NCBI RefSeq assembly: GCF_012489685.1
Contig: NC_080044.1
Span: forward strand, 24,346,369 to 24,410,368
DNA: 64,000 nt
Source: Lotus japonicus
Taxonomy: Eukaryota; Streptophyta; Magnoliopsida; Fabales; Fabaceae
Reading direction: 5' to 3'
Positions 1-34,982 of this stretch are shown in pieces. A program made the position numbers and the translations under genes. Below the pieces are notes generated by a model. That model saw nothing but the letters and a program-made list of their open reading frames with translations, was not told the DNA's origin and ran no database searches. Positions within the stretch are counted from its first letter, which is position 1; each line of letters starts with the position of its first letter.

Positions 1-217
1 TAGCACCTGCTCATATGATAAAATAATCTGCATTCATATCAACTAACAAATCTCTGTGTGACTTGTCATGATGATTTTACTTTTATACATGGAAATTGAA
101 CTTGTCTTTTATTTCTCAATGTTCATTTCACAAGGAATTGGTGGATACATGCTTAATTTTGATTTTTGTGTATAATTTTGGATAGGTGATACCCTAATTG
201 AAAGTGGAAACTCGTTG
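1..217 (+). other. PHOT2 5' leader, probably including the end of a 5' UTR intron
   Basis: No coding sequence is visible. A T-rich stretch ends in an acceptor-like TTTTGGATAG at about 176-185, just before the PHOT2 start codon. This suggests that the start codon lies shortly after a 5' UTR intron. The promoter and transcription start would then be outside the window. This is inference from the splice-like signal only. Confidence 0.4.
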
Positions 218-22820
<22,603 letters not shown>

Positions 22821-23022
22821 AGGTTTTATGCAAAATTTCCCAGGATGTTTTGTTAGTATCACGCCTTACTCATGCTATAACAATAGCTGCCAGTGAGATA
22901 TTCAACTGCAATATGTCTATCGATTTGGTATAGTCCATTGTCAATTTGTGATCTGGCAATAGAGAACTTTGAACCAGATCTAAATTGTGTAGGAGATCAT
23001 CATAAAACAATCTTGTACATTG

Positions 23023-23028
23023 AATAAA
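23023..23028 (+). terminator. Candidate PHOT2 polyadenylation signal
   Basis: AATAAA about 200 bp after the stop codon, in a T-rich context. This is the best match to the near-upstream element of plant poly(A) sites before the AT-rich spacer begins. Inferred from position only. Confidence 0.4.
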
Positions 23029-23130
23029 GTCAGATGTTTTACTTCTTGCGACATGCTTCCTAGCTGTGCTCATAGTGTAAACACCAAATTTTAACCTCCC
23101 AAACTTTTTGTTTTGTTAATTCAGTAGTGT

Positions 23131-23450
23131 TTCCAAGATATTTTGGATATTATCATTTTACACCTCGCTACAAAATACTTAAACAATTTGTCTAGATGTC
23201 TATATAGAATAAACTTACATTCACTGTTCCAAGTTTAATAACACTGATGAAATCACACGATTACTGAAATATGATTCTTTTATAGAAAGCTACTATTATG
23301 AGTTTTAGCACGAGGATAAAAGAATAGTTATTTATCAAAGAAGCTCCCTGTTATCATTTTCATTTTTTAAAAACCAGTCTTTCCAAGATATTTTGGATAT
23401 GTTCATTTTACACCTCACTACAAAATACTTATACAATGCCTATATAGTTT
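23131..23450 (+). repeat. Short direct duplication downstream of PHOT2
   Basis: TTCCAAGATATTTTGGATAT followed by CATTTTACACCTC.CTACAAAATACTTA occurs at 23131-23205 and again at 23382-23450. The copies are slightly diverged. No coding sequence. This is a local duplication of the PHOT2 3' flank. Confidence 0.75.
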
Positions 23451-23459
23451 ATTTTGTGT

Positions 23460-24120
23460 GTTAAATTGCTCTGTCACTTCCGACCCGATTGTGGTGATGA
23501 GTCTCTTCAAGAGTGTGGCTCCTAAGAATTGAATTCTCATTCAAGGGGTTCAAACAACTACTTTTTATCACTACGGTCGGCACACATTAAATCTACACAT
23601 GTATATATGTACATGTGTGTAAATACATTATTATTTTTAAAATTAATTAAGAATATATTAATCTCTATATTAATTAGTTATTTTGTATCTTAACTAATTT
23701 AAATTTAAATGAATTTAATGATATTTTATATAATAATTATTTTTTATCTACAAAAATTAAATATTAATATATGTTTCATTTAAAATATTTTGAAGAATCT
23801 AATGATTTTTATAATCTTAATTGATTTAATTATCAAATAAATTAAGAATATTTTATGTAATTCATGATACTACTTATTATATATGTATTAATTATTAAAA
23901 AAGGTTAATATACAGAACATAAACACATTAAACTAATTTTTACGCATATTAGTAAAATTTACTCATAATATTAATTTATAATTACTTTTGTTAAAGTTTT
24001 TTAAAATTAAGCATATTTTATTAAAATAAAATACAGTAAAGAAATATTTAAATATTTATTTTATGATAAATATAAATTTAAACAAACATGTACGGTTCAA
24101 TCACAATTTAACATCGAGTT
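23460..24120. other. AT-rich intergenic spacer
   Basis: About 650 bp of extremely AT-rich sequence with TAATTAATTA-like runs. I see no ORF, RNA gene or transposon end. Confidence 0.6.
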
Positions 24121-24165
24121 TGTCTTCATGCAAGAAGATCAAGATGCAGCTTAAATTTCTTACAG

Positions 24166-24408
24166 TATGAAACTGCGAATAACCATAAGTCACTGAAGAA
24201 TAAGGAAGGGGAGGAAATACTGAAGCAAGATGACATTGAGTGCAAACTGGTTGATGTGGATCCTCGTATTAGCTCAAGGTATGGCGATGACAGATCTTTG
24301 TGCCTTCAACTAAAGGAGATTTTGGAGAATGTACAAACAAGGCCACCTTTGAGAGATACACTAAGGCTAGTTAAATTCCTCAAGGACAACATCTACTTGT
24401 TTTCTTAG
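24166..24408 (+). pseudogene. Orphan exon-like ORF of unknown family (80 codons, no ATG)
   Basis: A splice-acceptor-like TTTCTTACAG at 24156-24165 opens an uninterrupted frame of 80 codons to TAG at 24406-24408. It contains a charged, protein-like stretch (KNKEGEEILKQDDIEC, then LVDVDPRISSRYGDDRSLC and LQLKEILENVQTRPPLRDTL). Codon content is far more gene-like than its AT-rich surroundings. I do not recognise the family. It looks like the last exon of a host gene carried here, perhaps by a transposon or as a duplication. Its 3' end, from about 24345, lies in a segment repeated at 28008. Confidence 0.45.
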
Positions 24409-24835
24409 ATAACAAATGACATGCCTAGGATCAATGACAACTTAGGTTCTGATAAATTTTCCATAAACCCTAAGTTCAAACTGGTAGCTCAAAAGAAGAG
24501 TAGATTAGACTTGAAAGGCAATTGGAAATCGGAAAAAATGTGAAGGAATTTTTTGCAGTCTGGTTCACTCGATAAGTCGGTTATACTACAATGTTATGCA
24601 ACAAGAGTTTAGAGAATAATTCAAGCAGAAGAAAGCGCATGTGCATCTACTTTATAGATCTCAAAAAGGCGTTCCAGAAAGACTTTTTCTCCCTGGCATA
24701 TATCGGCTGTTGGGTTGACAATCGTCAAGACATCACCTCTACTATTATAATGTAAAGCTTTTTTGCCTCAAGAATATCGAGGCACCCTTCATGATGACAA
24801 GAATATTTCTTACCTTGCTTATGTTATATATATAT

Positions 24836-24877
<42 letters not shown>

Positions 24878-25290
24878 TGCTTAACCTACAAAGGGTGAAA
24901 AAAGCTTTTTATTTATATATTCGTCCTAAACATCAAATATTTGAGAAAATTTTAAGATAAATCAACCTCTTCTTCTTGTGTCCTTGTGGTCTTTTCATAA
25001 CATAATTAAGTGACATTTATTAAAAGTTAGGTTCTATATTAATATAATTATTATGAACAGAAATATAAGAATATCCAATTTGCATGGATTTTCAAAACTC
25101 ATCTTTTTGGTCATAATATACATAAATAATTGAATTCTAAACTTAGTAATATAATTTCTAAATTTATAGAGATATCTTTTGTTTTGAAAACAAAAAAAAT
25201 ATGAGTGTCAGAGTAGAAAAATATTAGAGGTTCTTGCCTCATCTATATATTTATGCCCATGTGTTTGTGAGTGTGTGTGGGTAACATATT
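24345..25290 (+). repeat. Segmental duplication unit A (partner at 28008-28720)
   Basis: CACCTTTGAGAGATACACTA, CCCTAAGTTCAAACTGGTAG, GACTTTTTCTCCCT and TTAGAGGTTCTTGCCTC all recur in the same order at 28008-28720. This copy has extra sequence in the middle, including a long TA microsatellite at about 24824-24876. Confidence 0.75.
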
Positions 25291-25789
25291 TTTACAGTAC
25301 TATTAGTATATGTTACATGGTAATTAACATATTGCCAAATTTTTCCTTCAATGTGTTGTTTTACCTTGTTATTATCTTGAATTTTTATGCTAAATAACAT
25401 ACTAACTCTAAAAATTGACGAATTTAACTTTTCTCATGTTTTTCTTCAACGTGAGCTCTTTCTTTATCAAAGCATGATATTTATCTTTCAGCTAGTTTCA
25501 ATTAGAAAAAAACATTCATCTTCTAGCTTAGAGTAATAAAATCGAACAAAATTGATCCAATAAAAAAGATTGTCTAAATAGTAATAACAGAGAATAGATA
25601 ATCATTCAATACAATAATAATAAATAGTCTTCTTCAAAGACATTGAAACAATTCATTATCTATATTATTTGGTATGAAATTGAAAGGAATTTAAAGAACC
25701 TCATTTAACAAAGATGTAAACAAGTAAAAAATTACAAAAAAATTACAAAAAAATTTAGTTTCAATATGAGGAAATCAAGCTTTCAACCT

Positions 25790-26165
25790 AAACTATGAAA
25801 AACATCCGCCACTTTTCTTCAATTGTAAACCTAGTTTGCTCCACTCTATTATCTCTCATGTTGTAGGAAATTACTTGTTCTTCATCAAAACTTGTGAATA
25901 TAAATGTAACACCATTTTAAATGTACAATGGGGACAATTGAATGAGAACATTATCACGAATTTGATAATGTGAAGATCCTAGTATCTAACTTTTAGTAAT
26001 TGAGTCCAATACTTTATAATTCCGAACTTCGTCATATTCCATATGTTAAAAGGGATTCCCTTCGCATCATGACAGAAACAAAGGGATTCCATCAAAAGCG
26101 CGAGATGTGGATCGACAAGAGGAACTTCGTCAAAACTTGGAGGTAGTAACATTTATGTGCTTCAG
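25790..26165 (-). pseudogene. F-box gene 3'-end fragment (copy 1)
   Basis: On the minus strand this stretch aligns with the last about 125 codons of the F-box pseudogene at 26993-27703: the GTGAATAT block, the CATCAAAAGCGCGAGATGTGG block and the final AAGAAAAGTGG(C) end. It is broken by stops and indels and lacks the F-box itself. It arose with its flank (25350-25790, matching 26190-26530) by tandem duplication. Confidence 0.75.
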
Positions 26166-26992
26166 TTTGTGTGTGTGTGTGTGTGTCTGCTATTCAATGT
26201 GTTGTTTTACCTAGTTCTTATCTTGTATTTTTATGCTAAATAATATACTAGCTATCAAAAGTGATGAATTTAACTTTTCTCATGTTTTTGTTCAATATTA
26301 ACTCTTGCTTTATAAAAAATGGTATTTATCTTGCAGCTAGTTATATTAGAAAAAAACATTCATCTTATAGCTCATAATAATAAAATCAAACCAAATTAAT
26401 CCAATAAAGGATCTGTCTCGGCAATAACAACAGAGAATAGATAATCATTCAATACAATAATAAAACAAAGTCCACTTCAAAGACATTGACACAACTCATT
26501 ATTTGAAGTTTCCGGTTTGAAATTGAAATGAATTTAAAGAACACAATTTTTTGTTTGGAAAAACCAAATATATATTAAAAAGGGACAAAGCCCAAAGGTC
26601 AAGTACACAATAGAACTGATTACAACAGAGAAAAAAGCAAGAAACCAAAACAGATAAAAAAGAGAGAAACCCAAACAAGAGGGCAAGATAGCCTTGATAA
26701 CTACAGGAAAGAAAAAAACAACATCATAACAGTAAGTCACCCATTCATCTTATCCCAGAGGCAGCACCATTCAGCTTTGGCACGAACTCAACCTGCAGTG
26801 ATTTTCAAGATATGACTATTGCCATAGTAGCGTCTTTGACAACATGTTTGATTCTATCAAATAAGAATTACCCAGCCACATAAATGCCTTAAAGAACACA
26901 ATTTTACAAAGCTTTAAACTAGTAAAAAACTACAGAAGAATTTAGTTTCCATAAGGTGAAACCAAGCTTTCAACGTAATCCATGAAAAACAT

Positions 26993-28027
26993 CTACCACT
27001 TTTCTTCAATTGTAAACCTAGTTCGCTCCACTCTATTATCTCTCATGTTGTAGACAATTACTTGATCTTCGTCAAAACTTGTGAATATCACTGCAACACC
27101 ATTGTAAATGTACAATGGAGACAAATGAATGGGAACATTATTAGCAATTTGATACATGTGAAGATCCTGATAACGAACTTTGAGTAATTGGGTCCAAGAC
27201 TCTGTAATTCCAAACTCCATCATTTTCCTTATGATAAAATGAGTTCCCTTTGAATCATGGCAGAAACAAAGGCATTCCATCAAAAGCGCGAGATGTGGAT
27301 CAGTATGAGGAACTTCGTCAAATCCCGGAGGGAGTAACATCTTAGTGCAAGTCTCTATTCCCAAATTGAGGGAAATGATCTCATTTTCATCCAACCAGTT
27401 TAATGTTCCTCTAAAACAAAATCCGTCATCTTCATAAACATTAGTAGGGAAATCTTCAATTTCTCTCCAAATATTATCACCCGAGTTAAAAATTCTCACC
27501 TTCGAAGCATCATTATTCGAATCAACCATCACCACCTTATAAGTATCTATTGAATTATCAAAACCAAAGAAGCACTTGAAAGAGGTTGTCCTGAGAGGAA
27601 ATATCCCTAACCTGTCAGACATTGTTCTCATTGCCGGGTTCCATAAATGGATCCAACCCTCTCCAGGTTCACTAGCTAAAGAAAAACCACTCAAGCATAT
27701 CAATCCATTGCAGGAACCAACGACTCAGAAGCGATTCACTACTACGAATCCTGAATTGTTGACAATTGTAATAGATCAATTTTCAACTAGATCGCGTACA
27801 GGGTAGGGCATTACAGTTGAATCATTGTCATAACGGTGTACCCATTCTAACAAAAGTTGGGGGTTTCTTTTTGATCTCTTAAGGTGAAGTTTGACGAATG
27901 AAGGATCCAAAATAATTGTATTGAAGGACTTGCTTACGCACCTGAATTGCATGAGAGATTTCACCGGAAGACGGGATAGAATTTCAGGGAAGAGGTCGTC
28001 AGGTATGGCTACCTTTGAGAGACACAC
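26993..28027 (-). pseudogene. F-box protein with F-box-associated domain, killed by two nonsense codons
   Basis: One frame of 345 codons runs from 28027 to the TAA/TAG-type stop at 26993. It has an F-box at the N end (IPDDLFPEILSRLPVKSL, then FRCVSKSFNTII), then CNGLICLSG, WNPAMR, FGFDNSIDTYKVV and DNIWREI, typical of the FBA-type substrate domain. Intact relatives are SCF ubiquitin-ligase substrate receptors that bind Skp1 through the F-box. Two in-frame TGA codons at 27776-27778 and 27725-27727 interrupt it. No ATG remains: the frame opens at a GTG inside the boundary of duplicated unit A (28008 onward), so the 5' end was lost. No intron is needed, as in many members of this family. Confidence 0.88.
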
Positions 28028-28720
28028 TTAGGCTAGTTATCGACTTAATGCAATCGCCAAAAATCCACTAGTTATGTTTCTAAAGGACAACACTACTTGT
28101 TTGTTTAGACAACAAATGACATGGCTAGGATCAATGAGAACTTAGGTATTCTTTAATTGTCCATGAACCCTAAGTTCAAACTGGTAGCTCAAAAGAAGAG
28201 GAAACTTAGGCTTGAAAGGAAATGAGAAATTTGAGAAAATGTGAAGGAATTTTTGGAAGCCAGGTTCACCCAATAAGTTGGCTACACTACAAGGTTTCCA
28301 ACATGGTTTTAGAGAACAACTTAGCAGAAAATAGTGCATGTGCGTCAAGTTTATAGATATCAATAAGGTGTTCAAGAAAGACTTTTTCTCCCTAAAAAAT
28401 ATCGACAACTGGGCGGACAATCTTCAAGATACTACCTCTACTGTTACAATGTAATGCTTTTTGGCCTGCAGAATATCTACATTTCCTTCTTGTGATCCAA
28501 TATGCATTGATTTTCAAAATATATCTCTTTAGGTCATTATATACGTAAATTAATAAACTCTAAACTTAGTAATATAATCAATAAACTTATAGAGCTATCA
28601 ATTGTAACTAAATTTTAAATTATGTAAAATTAATATAAGTGTCAGGCTAGAAAAAATTAGAGGTTCTTACCTCGACTATATATATGTGTGTGTGTGTATG
28701 TGTGTGTGTGTGTGTTTGTT
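28008..28720 (+). repeat. Segmental duplication unit A' (partner at 24345-25290)
   Basis: Shares ordered blocks with unit A, ending with AATTAGAGGTTCTTACCTC and a (TG)n microsatellite at about 28684-28716. Its left edge cuts the start of the F-box pseudogene. No coding capacity of its own. Confidence 0.75.
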
Positions 28721-28819
28721 TTCAGCAGTGGTCAAGGTTGATTCCTCCAATCGCTTTTTGCGGGCTTGGATTGATTTGTCTCTGTTCTGTGCTTCAATTT
28801 CGCTATCTCTAATTCTATC

Positions 28820-29149
28820 TTTATGAAGTGTTTGGATAGCTCTTCTAGGTCCCTACCCTCCCTTGTAGGATATGTGTCCTCTTCTGGGGGAGGAACGCAG
28901 GGTGGATGTGCTACTAGTCTAAGGTCTTCTCTTGGGGAGGCTGAGGTTGATGACGGTGAGGATGACCAACCGAAGGAAGATGAGGTGGGAGGTGTTTTCG
29001 ACCAAGGACCTGCTGGGGTTGGCAGGTCTTGCGTCTCTCTTTGTCGATGGTATTGCGGAGATGGTCAGCTATGGCCAAATCAGAGGTCTCTTGTCACGAT
29101 ATGGGAAATTGGTGAATGTTTTCGTGCAAAGAAATAAGAGGTTGGCTCG
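28820..29149 (+). pseudogene. LINE ORF1-like protein with RRM domain, 5' part (split by LTR element)
   Basis: The frame through 28932-29149 contains the first half of an RNA recognition motif: SLFVDGIAEMVSYGQIRGLL, SRYGKLVNVF, then QRNKRLA. It stops exactly at the insertion point of the LTR element at 29150. Removing the element and one GCTCG copy joins this in frame to 36645 onward. RRM domains of this type occur in ORF1 of some plant L1 LINEs (for example BNR of beet) and in derived genes. The region upstream (28740-28930) reads in another frame, so the 5' part is also frame-shifted. Confidence 0.7.
29145..29149 (+). repeat. Target site duplication GCTCG, left
   Basis: GCTCG at 29145-29149 matches GCTCG at 36640-36644. 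This is a perfect 5-bp duplication of the kind made by LTR-retrotransposon integrase. Confidence 0.95.
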
Positions 29150-30833
29150 TGATAAAGGTTTTTTCCTTGTTGTTTGTACTGCTTTGGAACCAAACCCTTA
29201 TGATTCAATCGTAGTAAAGCAGATACGGGTTTATCGTCCTCAGGGATTGTGTGAACATTAGTTCCACCCGTTAAACATTGATTTGAGCGGATAAAAAAGA
29301 TGTTTGATAAATTGTTTTTGTGATTTTCAATATAAGGAAAGCGGTAAAAGAAGGTTTACAGAGATAACAAAGAAGAACACGTATTCAGAAATGCATTCAC
29401 ATAATCATTTGATTGCTTTGAACACAAACACTTATGTAAAGGTTCATTTTACTTACGATGTCGAGAGCTATCCACCTAACTATCCCTAGCCTAGGTGAAT
29501 CTATCAGTTGGAATTCCTAGACGTAATCCCTTACCATCTAGAAAACCAAAAGGAACATTAAAACTCAAATTCTCTCTCAAAGACATTCACAATAACAAAT
29601 TTATCCTAAGACAAGGTACCCTAGGCTTGCAAATCTCCGTTGTCACCCCGGAAACTCCTGTTAGAACTCAAAACCCCACCTGTCACGTGGAAGCCCACTA
29701 TTGTTCCTACCTAAGATAATCTCACCATAAGACAACTAGTTCATTGAGTGATTTCTCTCTTGAACCGGACCCGCAATTATCTCCCGATCTCATGCTAGTC
29801 CATAAAAATCTAACACAAATCAATGATACTTGAAGTGTAGAAAGCAAAACTTTAACACACGGTGTAACCTAAGACATAGGCATTCTACTTTCATTGATCT
29901 AAGCATTCACCAACTCATATCAACCTCTCGATCTATTTATAAATTAGTGAAGCTCTTTTGATTATCAATTGATTGGTTAGAAGCATGAAGTACAAAGAGA
30001 AACACCATACATGAAAGATTTCCATTTACATCAATAATTGAGTTTACAACAATCAAAGAACTAAGCTATAACATTCTAGATACAAAAATAGAAAATAACA
30101 TATACAAGAGATAAGAAAGGAAGAGATGAAACCCGAAGAACGGAGACGAATCCATGGCCATGGAAACTTTCTCAAGCTTTCCATAGCCACCAAGAGGTTG
30201 TCACCATGCTCCAAAGCTCCACTCCATCAATTCCTAGCCCAGGGACTCTTCCTCCATGAAGCCCATCCTTCTCTGAATGTTTTAGGGAGGAAACATGGTG
30301 AAGAATGGAAGAGATCCCGAGAAAAATCGTGTTCTGGCCTTTTATAAGGGTCCAAGGCGGTTTGGCTCGCTTAAGCGAGCTTCAGATTCGCTTAAGCGAG
30401 AGCCTTTTCTTAACACTGAAGTACTCTTCTCGCTTAAGCGAGAATAAGTCTCGCTTAAGCGAGGGTTCACTTTTCTTCTATGCCACTGAATGGTTCGCTT
30501 AAGCGAGAAAGAATTCGGCTTAAGCGAGATTGTCTTCCAGAATTGATACCCTCTGCCACATAATTTCGCTTAAGCGAATAACATTTGGCTTAAGCGAGAT
30601 TCTTCATTTCTTGGCCTTTTGACATCTTGTGGCACAGATCTTCATAGATTTTCACATATCATTGAAAACAAAAGATTAAATGTGAAAATATAATATTTAC
30701 TCTATTTATATACTAAACTTAACTATTTACTAAATTAACTATTTATGGGGATAAAATAATCAACAATCCAAGCATAGAGGTCAAATAAGTGCTTAAAATG
30801 ATATTTAAAAACACGTAAAATTGGCACTTATCA
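29150..30833 (-). repeat. Left LTR (3' LTR of the minus-strand LARD-like element)
   Basis: 1684 bp. On the minus strand: U3 about 30833-30320 with TATAAAAGG at 30338-30346, then R-U5 to 29150. U3 holds about eight copies of a palindrome, CTCGCTTAAGCGAG, or of its half sites at 30366-30600. The R-U5 part matches the right LTR with only scattered substitutions. Confidence 0.92.
30366..30600. repeat. Palindrome array CTCGCTTAAGCGAG in the left LTR
   Basis: The 14-bp perfect palindrome at 30366-30379 recurs, full or with one or two end changes, near 30388, 30429, 30450, 30494, 30515, 30566 and 30587, spaced about 20-50 bp. It lies directly upstream of the LTR TATA box on the minus strand. A related array lies inside the element at 33463-33632. 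Confidence 0.85.
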
Positions 30834-30845
30834 ACTCCCCCCAAC
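30834..30845 (-). other. Polypurine tract of the LARD-like element
   Basis: On the minus strand GTTGGGGGGAGT abuts the LTR start TGATAAGTG. This is the plus-strand primer site expected just upstream of the 3' LTR, and it fixes the orientation. Confidence 0.85.
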
Positions 30846-33800
30846 TTAACACTTTGTTTGTCCTCAAACAAAAGGTAATGAATTTCATTCAAGCAGATAT
30901 GGTGTCTGAATCAATAAAGCTCAAAGTGCATGATTTCTCTATTTTTCAAATAAGAGATCCAAGTCAGAAATGTGATGCCCACAAAAGAAAACATAACAGT
31001 GATACAAATGCACATCAAGCATACAATTCATTCCTTTCCAACCAGGGATACTCATTCACTCAACATTTCATTATGTTCAAAGTAAGGTGAGTGTTTCACT
31101 CATTTCACTCTCTGAATCACATAAATAAATTTTGTTACATGTCTCCGCAGTTATCAAGGCTGCATGTTCAATCAAGGATCTCTAAGGTCTTTGAGGGTTG
31201 TAATGTGGTTAGGCTTCAAAGAAATTTGGTTTTTCTGGATATGCAGGATACTCAACAAGCTAAGAGAGCAATCACAGTTCAAACCATTCACAAATAATGA
31301 ATCACTCTCATGCTCTTACCAACTCTCTCATTCACCATTTTCAATTATGCTCACCCTTTTATTTTTCTTTCTTTGTCAATCTCTCTTCTTTTTTTTTTCT
31401 TTGCTTCTTTTTCATCTTTTTGTTTTCACTTTCAAGTATGTACAAACAGATTGATACACAAACCACACAAAAATAGCACTATTATCCTTCTCCTACCAAC
31501 TTGAATACAACCATATCATGAACAAATGCTCTCTTAACCTATTCAGCTTAGGTGAGATCATTGTCTTTCTTTTTAAGCTCAAGGTTATAAACAACAAGAA
31601 ATCACATTTTAGGCTCAAAGGGGTAACAATGGAATTTAAATGAAAAATGTAGGCTATTTGGCTAAGTAGATATATATGCAGAACAAAAAAAAATGCCTTG
31701 ATCATTTCCAAGAAATTCCATACAACAATGATAATTTGGAGACTCAAACAAAACCAATCATGTAACACAATGAGGATTCTCTCAGCTCACAAGTGTATAG
31801 GCTTCACTCCCTCACATGGCTTAGGTTCAAAGCAATCCCTGATTTTCAAAAATTTCATGTTATGCCTATGAATTACATGTGAATTATACAATCATATCAA
31901 ATTATGCTATCTTTTAGTGCAAACACTAGTTAGATCATGGAATCAAACAATTCAATTCACATTTTAACACATATCATGCAATTCAATTGATATTTCATCA
32001 ACCATGCCTAGAAAATCAGTCATTTTATCTATGAAATTCATCACAAAGTGTTAATTATTCACATACTAATGTACTAAAAAGAAATTAAAAGCAAATGAAA
32101 GAAGGACAAAAAGTACTCCCTCGTGATACTTTGCTTTCAGTTCAGGATTGCTCATCAAACTTCTCACACCCTCCGAGAAAATTGGACTGTCCTCAGGTCA
32201 AACAATACCAGCAACAAAAGATTCCTGCTAACAGTCACTTAAAACCAAATTAGTCACAACATTGAACACACGTTATACTTTAAACACTCAGTGAATCTTC
32301 TAAATACAGTATTAATAAAAAGCCCTCAAACATCCTCATTTTACAAACTTTTGGTCAAAGAGTTAGGAAACTTGTATTCATGCCACTTAAAATGAAGAAA
32401 AAAACTTGGCTCTTTATGCTCTCACTAACTCTTTCAGGTGTTCAACATTTGATATTTAAACTTTCGAACACATTACAACTCATGAAACATGTTAGCAAAT
32501 AGTCCCTGAAAATAGCCCAATCACATTCACATAAGGTACAACTCAAACATGTTCAACATATATCATGTGAGCCAAGACAAGCTTGCAATTATGTTCAAAG
32601 TACTCAACGCCACCTTGAAGTTAAGTGTTCAATTCCTAGTTCCCAGATCCATCAAACATGTGGTTGCAACATTCTTCCACAATGATCAAAACAACACTCA
32701 AAAAGTCTTTAAGATAAGATCAATCAATATTGTTCATTCTCATTCAAGATCAATTACTTAAAACAATTGAGAGTTTATGCAATCCCATAAAGTATTCCAT
32801 CACATAATAGCACATGGTAGGATATAAACTCATATTAACAAATCCTTCATCATGTAGAAGTATCTAATTGAACACAACCTTCTCTTGAACATTTTGTCAA
32901 ACACTTGGGGTGCAAAATTAATTCACTCTCTTTTTAGAAACGAAGAACATGTGTAGCATGTACATCTCATTCAAATCAATAACCCCAACAAGCTATTCCA
33001 TATAAACAAAGTTCATTCAACTCAAAATTGCACAAACATTCATTCTTTTCAATCCCAAAATTGCACCATCCAGGTTTTTTTTTTAAATTAATGAGATGAT
33101 GGAAATAGAACATACTTGGATCGATTTGAAAACCTCAATGGTCTTAATAGGCAGCTGTAGTGTTTGAATACTTATTGTGTGCTAGTGTTACTGAGTAGGA
33201 GAAATTAAATTGATTTTAATGAGTGTGTGCATGAGTGCTTGTGCAAGTGACGTGAAGTGATTGTGTGAGTGAAGTGAGTATGTGCAAGAGTATAAAAGAA
33301 GTTTTCTCTTGAGAAATGAGTGTGTTGTGCAAGAGTGGGGTGTTTCATTTTGAGCAAGTGAATGGTGTATATGATAAAAATGTTGTGCAATATTTTCTTG
33401 AACAAACCAACATCTCTCTTAAGAAATATTTAAAACATAGGTGAAAAATTTTATGGGGTAGTTCTCGCTTAAGCCATGGTCATTTTTGCTTAAGCCAAAA
33501 TCTTCACAGAGCCAAACTTACTCAATTTCGCTTAAGTCAACAGAATCTCGCTTAAGCAAAAATCTTTGACAGAATCATTGATCTTTCTTACACAGGTCTC
33601 GCTTAAGCCAGATAAGTCTTCGCTTAAGCGAGACTCACTAAACTTCTGCATAATTTTGACAGTTCATAACAGGGAAAATTGCCATCTTTTTACAACCTTA
33701 TCCCCCAATTTCCATTTCCATCATAATTCAACCTTCAAATTCATTCAATTGCATGTGAAACATCAATCTAAACTTGAGAGAAGCTTCAAATTAAACATGT

Positions 33801-34960
33801 TGTCATTAAGAACATAAGATTCAATTCAAGTTAATTTGCATGCAATTTTCACAAGTGTCATACCCAAATTTTAATCCTTTCACTTTCTAGGCCTTATAGA
33901 TGAGCAAACCTTCTATATACATCAAGGGAAACATGTGGAAAACTTAAAATAACAAATTCAAGCGCTCAATATACAATATCAAAATATCACTTCCTAAGTA
34001 CTAAAACTTTAATGACATGAACTTGAAACACAACAAACCTAAACACTAGCATACCAAACTACACATACATAATTCAAAGACACAATTACATCAAACCAAA
34101 ACTTATATTAAATAAACATGTTAAAATTCAAGAGTTATGGGAAGCAACCTGCATAATTATGCAGAAGTTTACAAAAGGGACTTACTTCTTCACAAAATTC
34201 ATACAATCTCATACCTCAAAATGAGCTAAACTTAGCATCCATTCTTTTCATCATTCCATATGCATGAAAAACACTCTTTGGACCTGTCTCAAGTCTCAAT
34301 TGCAGATTGTTAGCATCAAAAGCACATAATCCAATTCACATTCCATTCTACATGAAAATTCAACAAGTCACACCCCCAAATTTTGATTTTATCATATTTC
34401 TTGCTTCCAAACTCATTGAACAATCTCAATATGCTAAATAACACTTGTGAAGCTCATAAAAACTAAACTTTAGGCACAACTTCACTAAATCACATATACT
34501 ACATAATTTAAAAAGAGAAAACAAGCACACCAAAACACATGGTTTCCAAAACTCTTGGTTCTATCTTGATTCAAATAACTCAAAAGAGGATTTTAAACAT
34601 GAAAGCATACAAAGATCATTCAAGAACCCAAATTGAGGAATCCTTAGGAAATTTAAAAACAAAAACAAGAGAACAAGAGAAAGAAAACACAAGCAACTAT
34701 GCACAAGACAACACCTATATACATTATCCTATGCATCAATTCATGACTAATGAACCTAAATTACATTAAATTCACTAGCTGATTCATTCTAAGACAGGTT
34801 CACAGAATTCCAAACCACAAATCATGTTATAGTTGATCAGGCTACAACAAACATTAAGAACAAGAATAAACCAGAGATATTGATACACAAGAACATCTAT
34901 GTGCACTATTTACAACTCGAATCAACATTCTACTAGTTTCACCAACATTCCCAAACACAA
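30846..34960 (-). other. Internal region of the LARD-like element, non-coding
   Basis: 4.1 kb of AT-rich sequence with no protein domain on either strand. The only structure I see is a cluster of CGCTTAAGC(GAG) palindromes and half sites at 33463-33632, with the motif of the left LTR rather than that of the right LTR. Confidence 0.8.
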
Positions 34961-34961
34961 T

Positions 34962-34980
34962 CCCCTGCAACGGCGCAAAA
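34962..34980 (-). other. Primer binding site of the LARD-like element
   Basis: Minus strand TTTTGCGCCGTTGCAGGGG directly follows the LTR end CCTTTATCA. It matches the TTTGGCGCCGTTGCCGGGG type of primer site found in Tat/Athila gypsy elements, with two or three changes. Confidence 0.8.
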
Positions 34981-34982
34981 TT

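Noticed and set aside
30366..30600. CRISPR-like array
   Set aside because: The short palindromes are irregularly spaced within an LTR of a plant nuclear genome.
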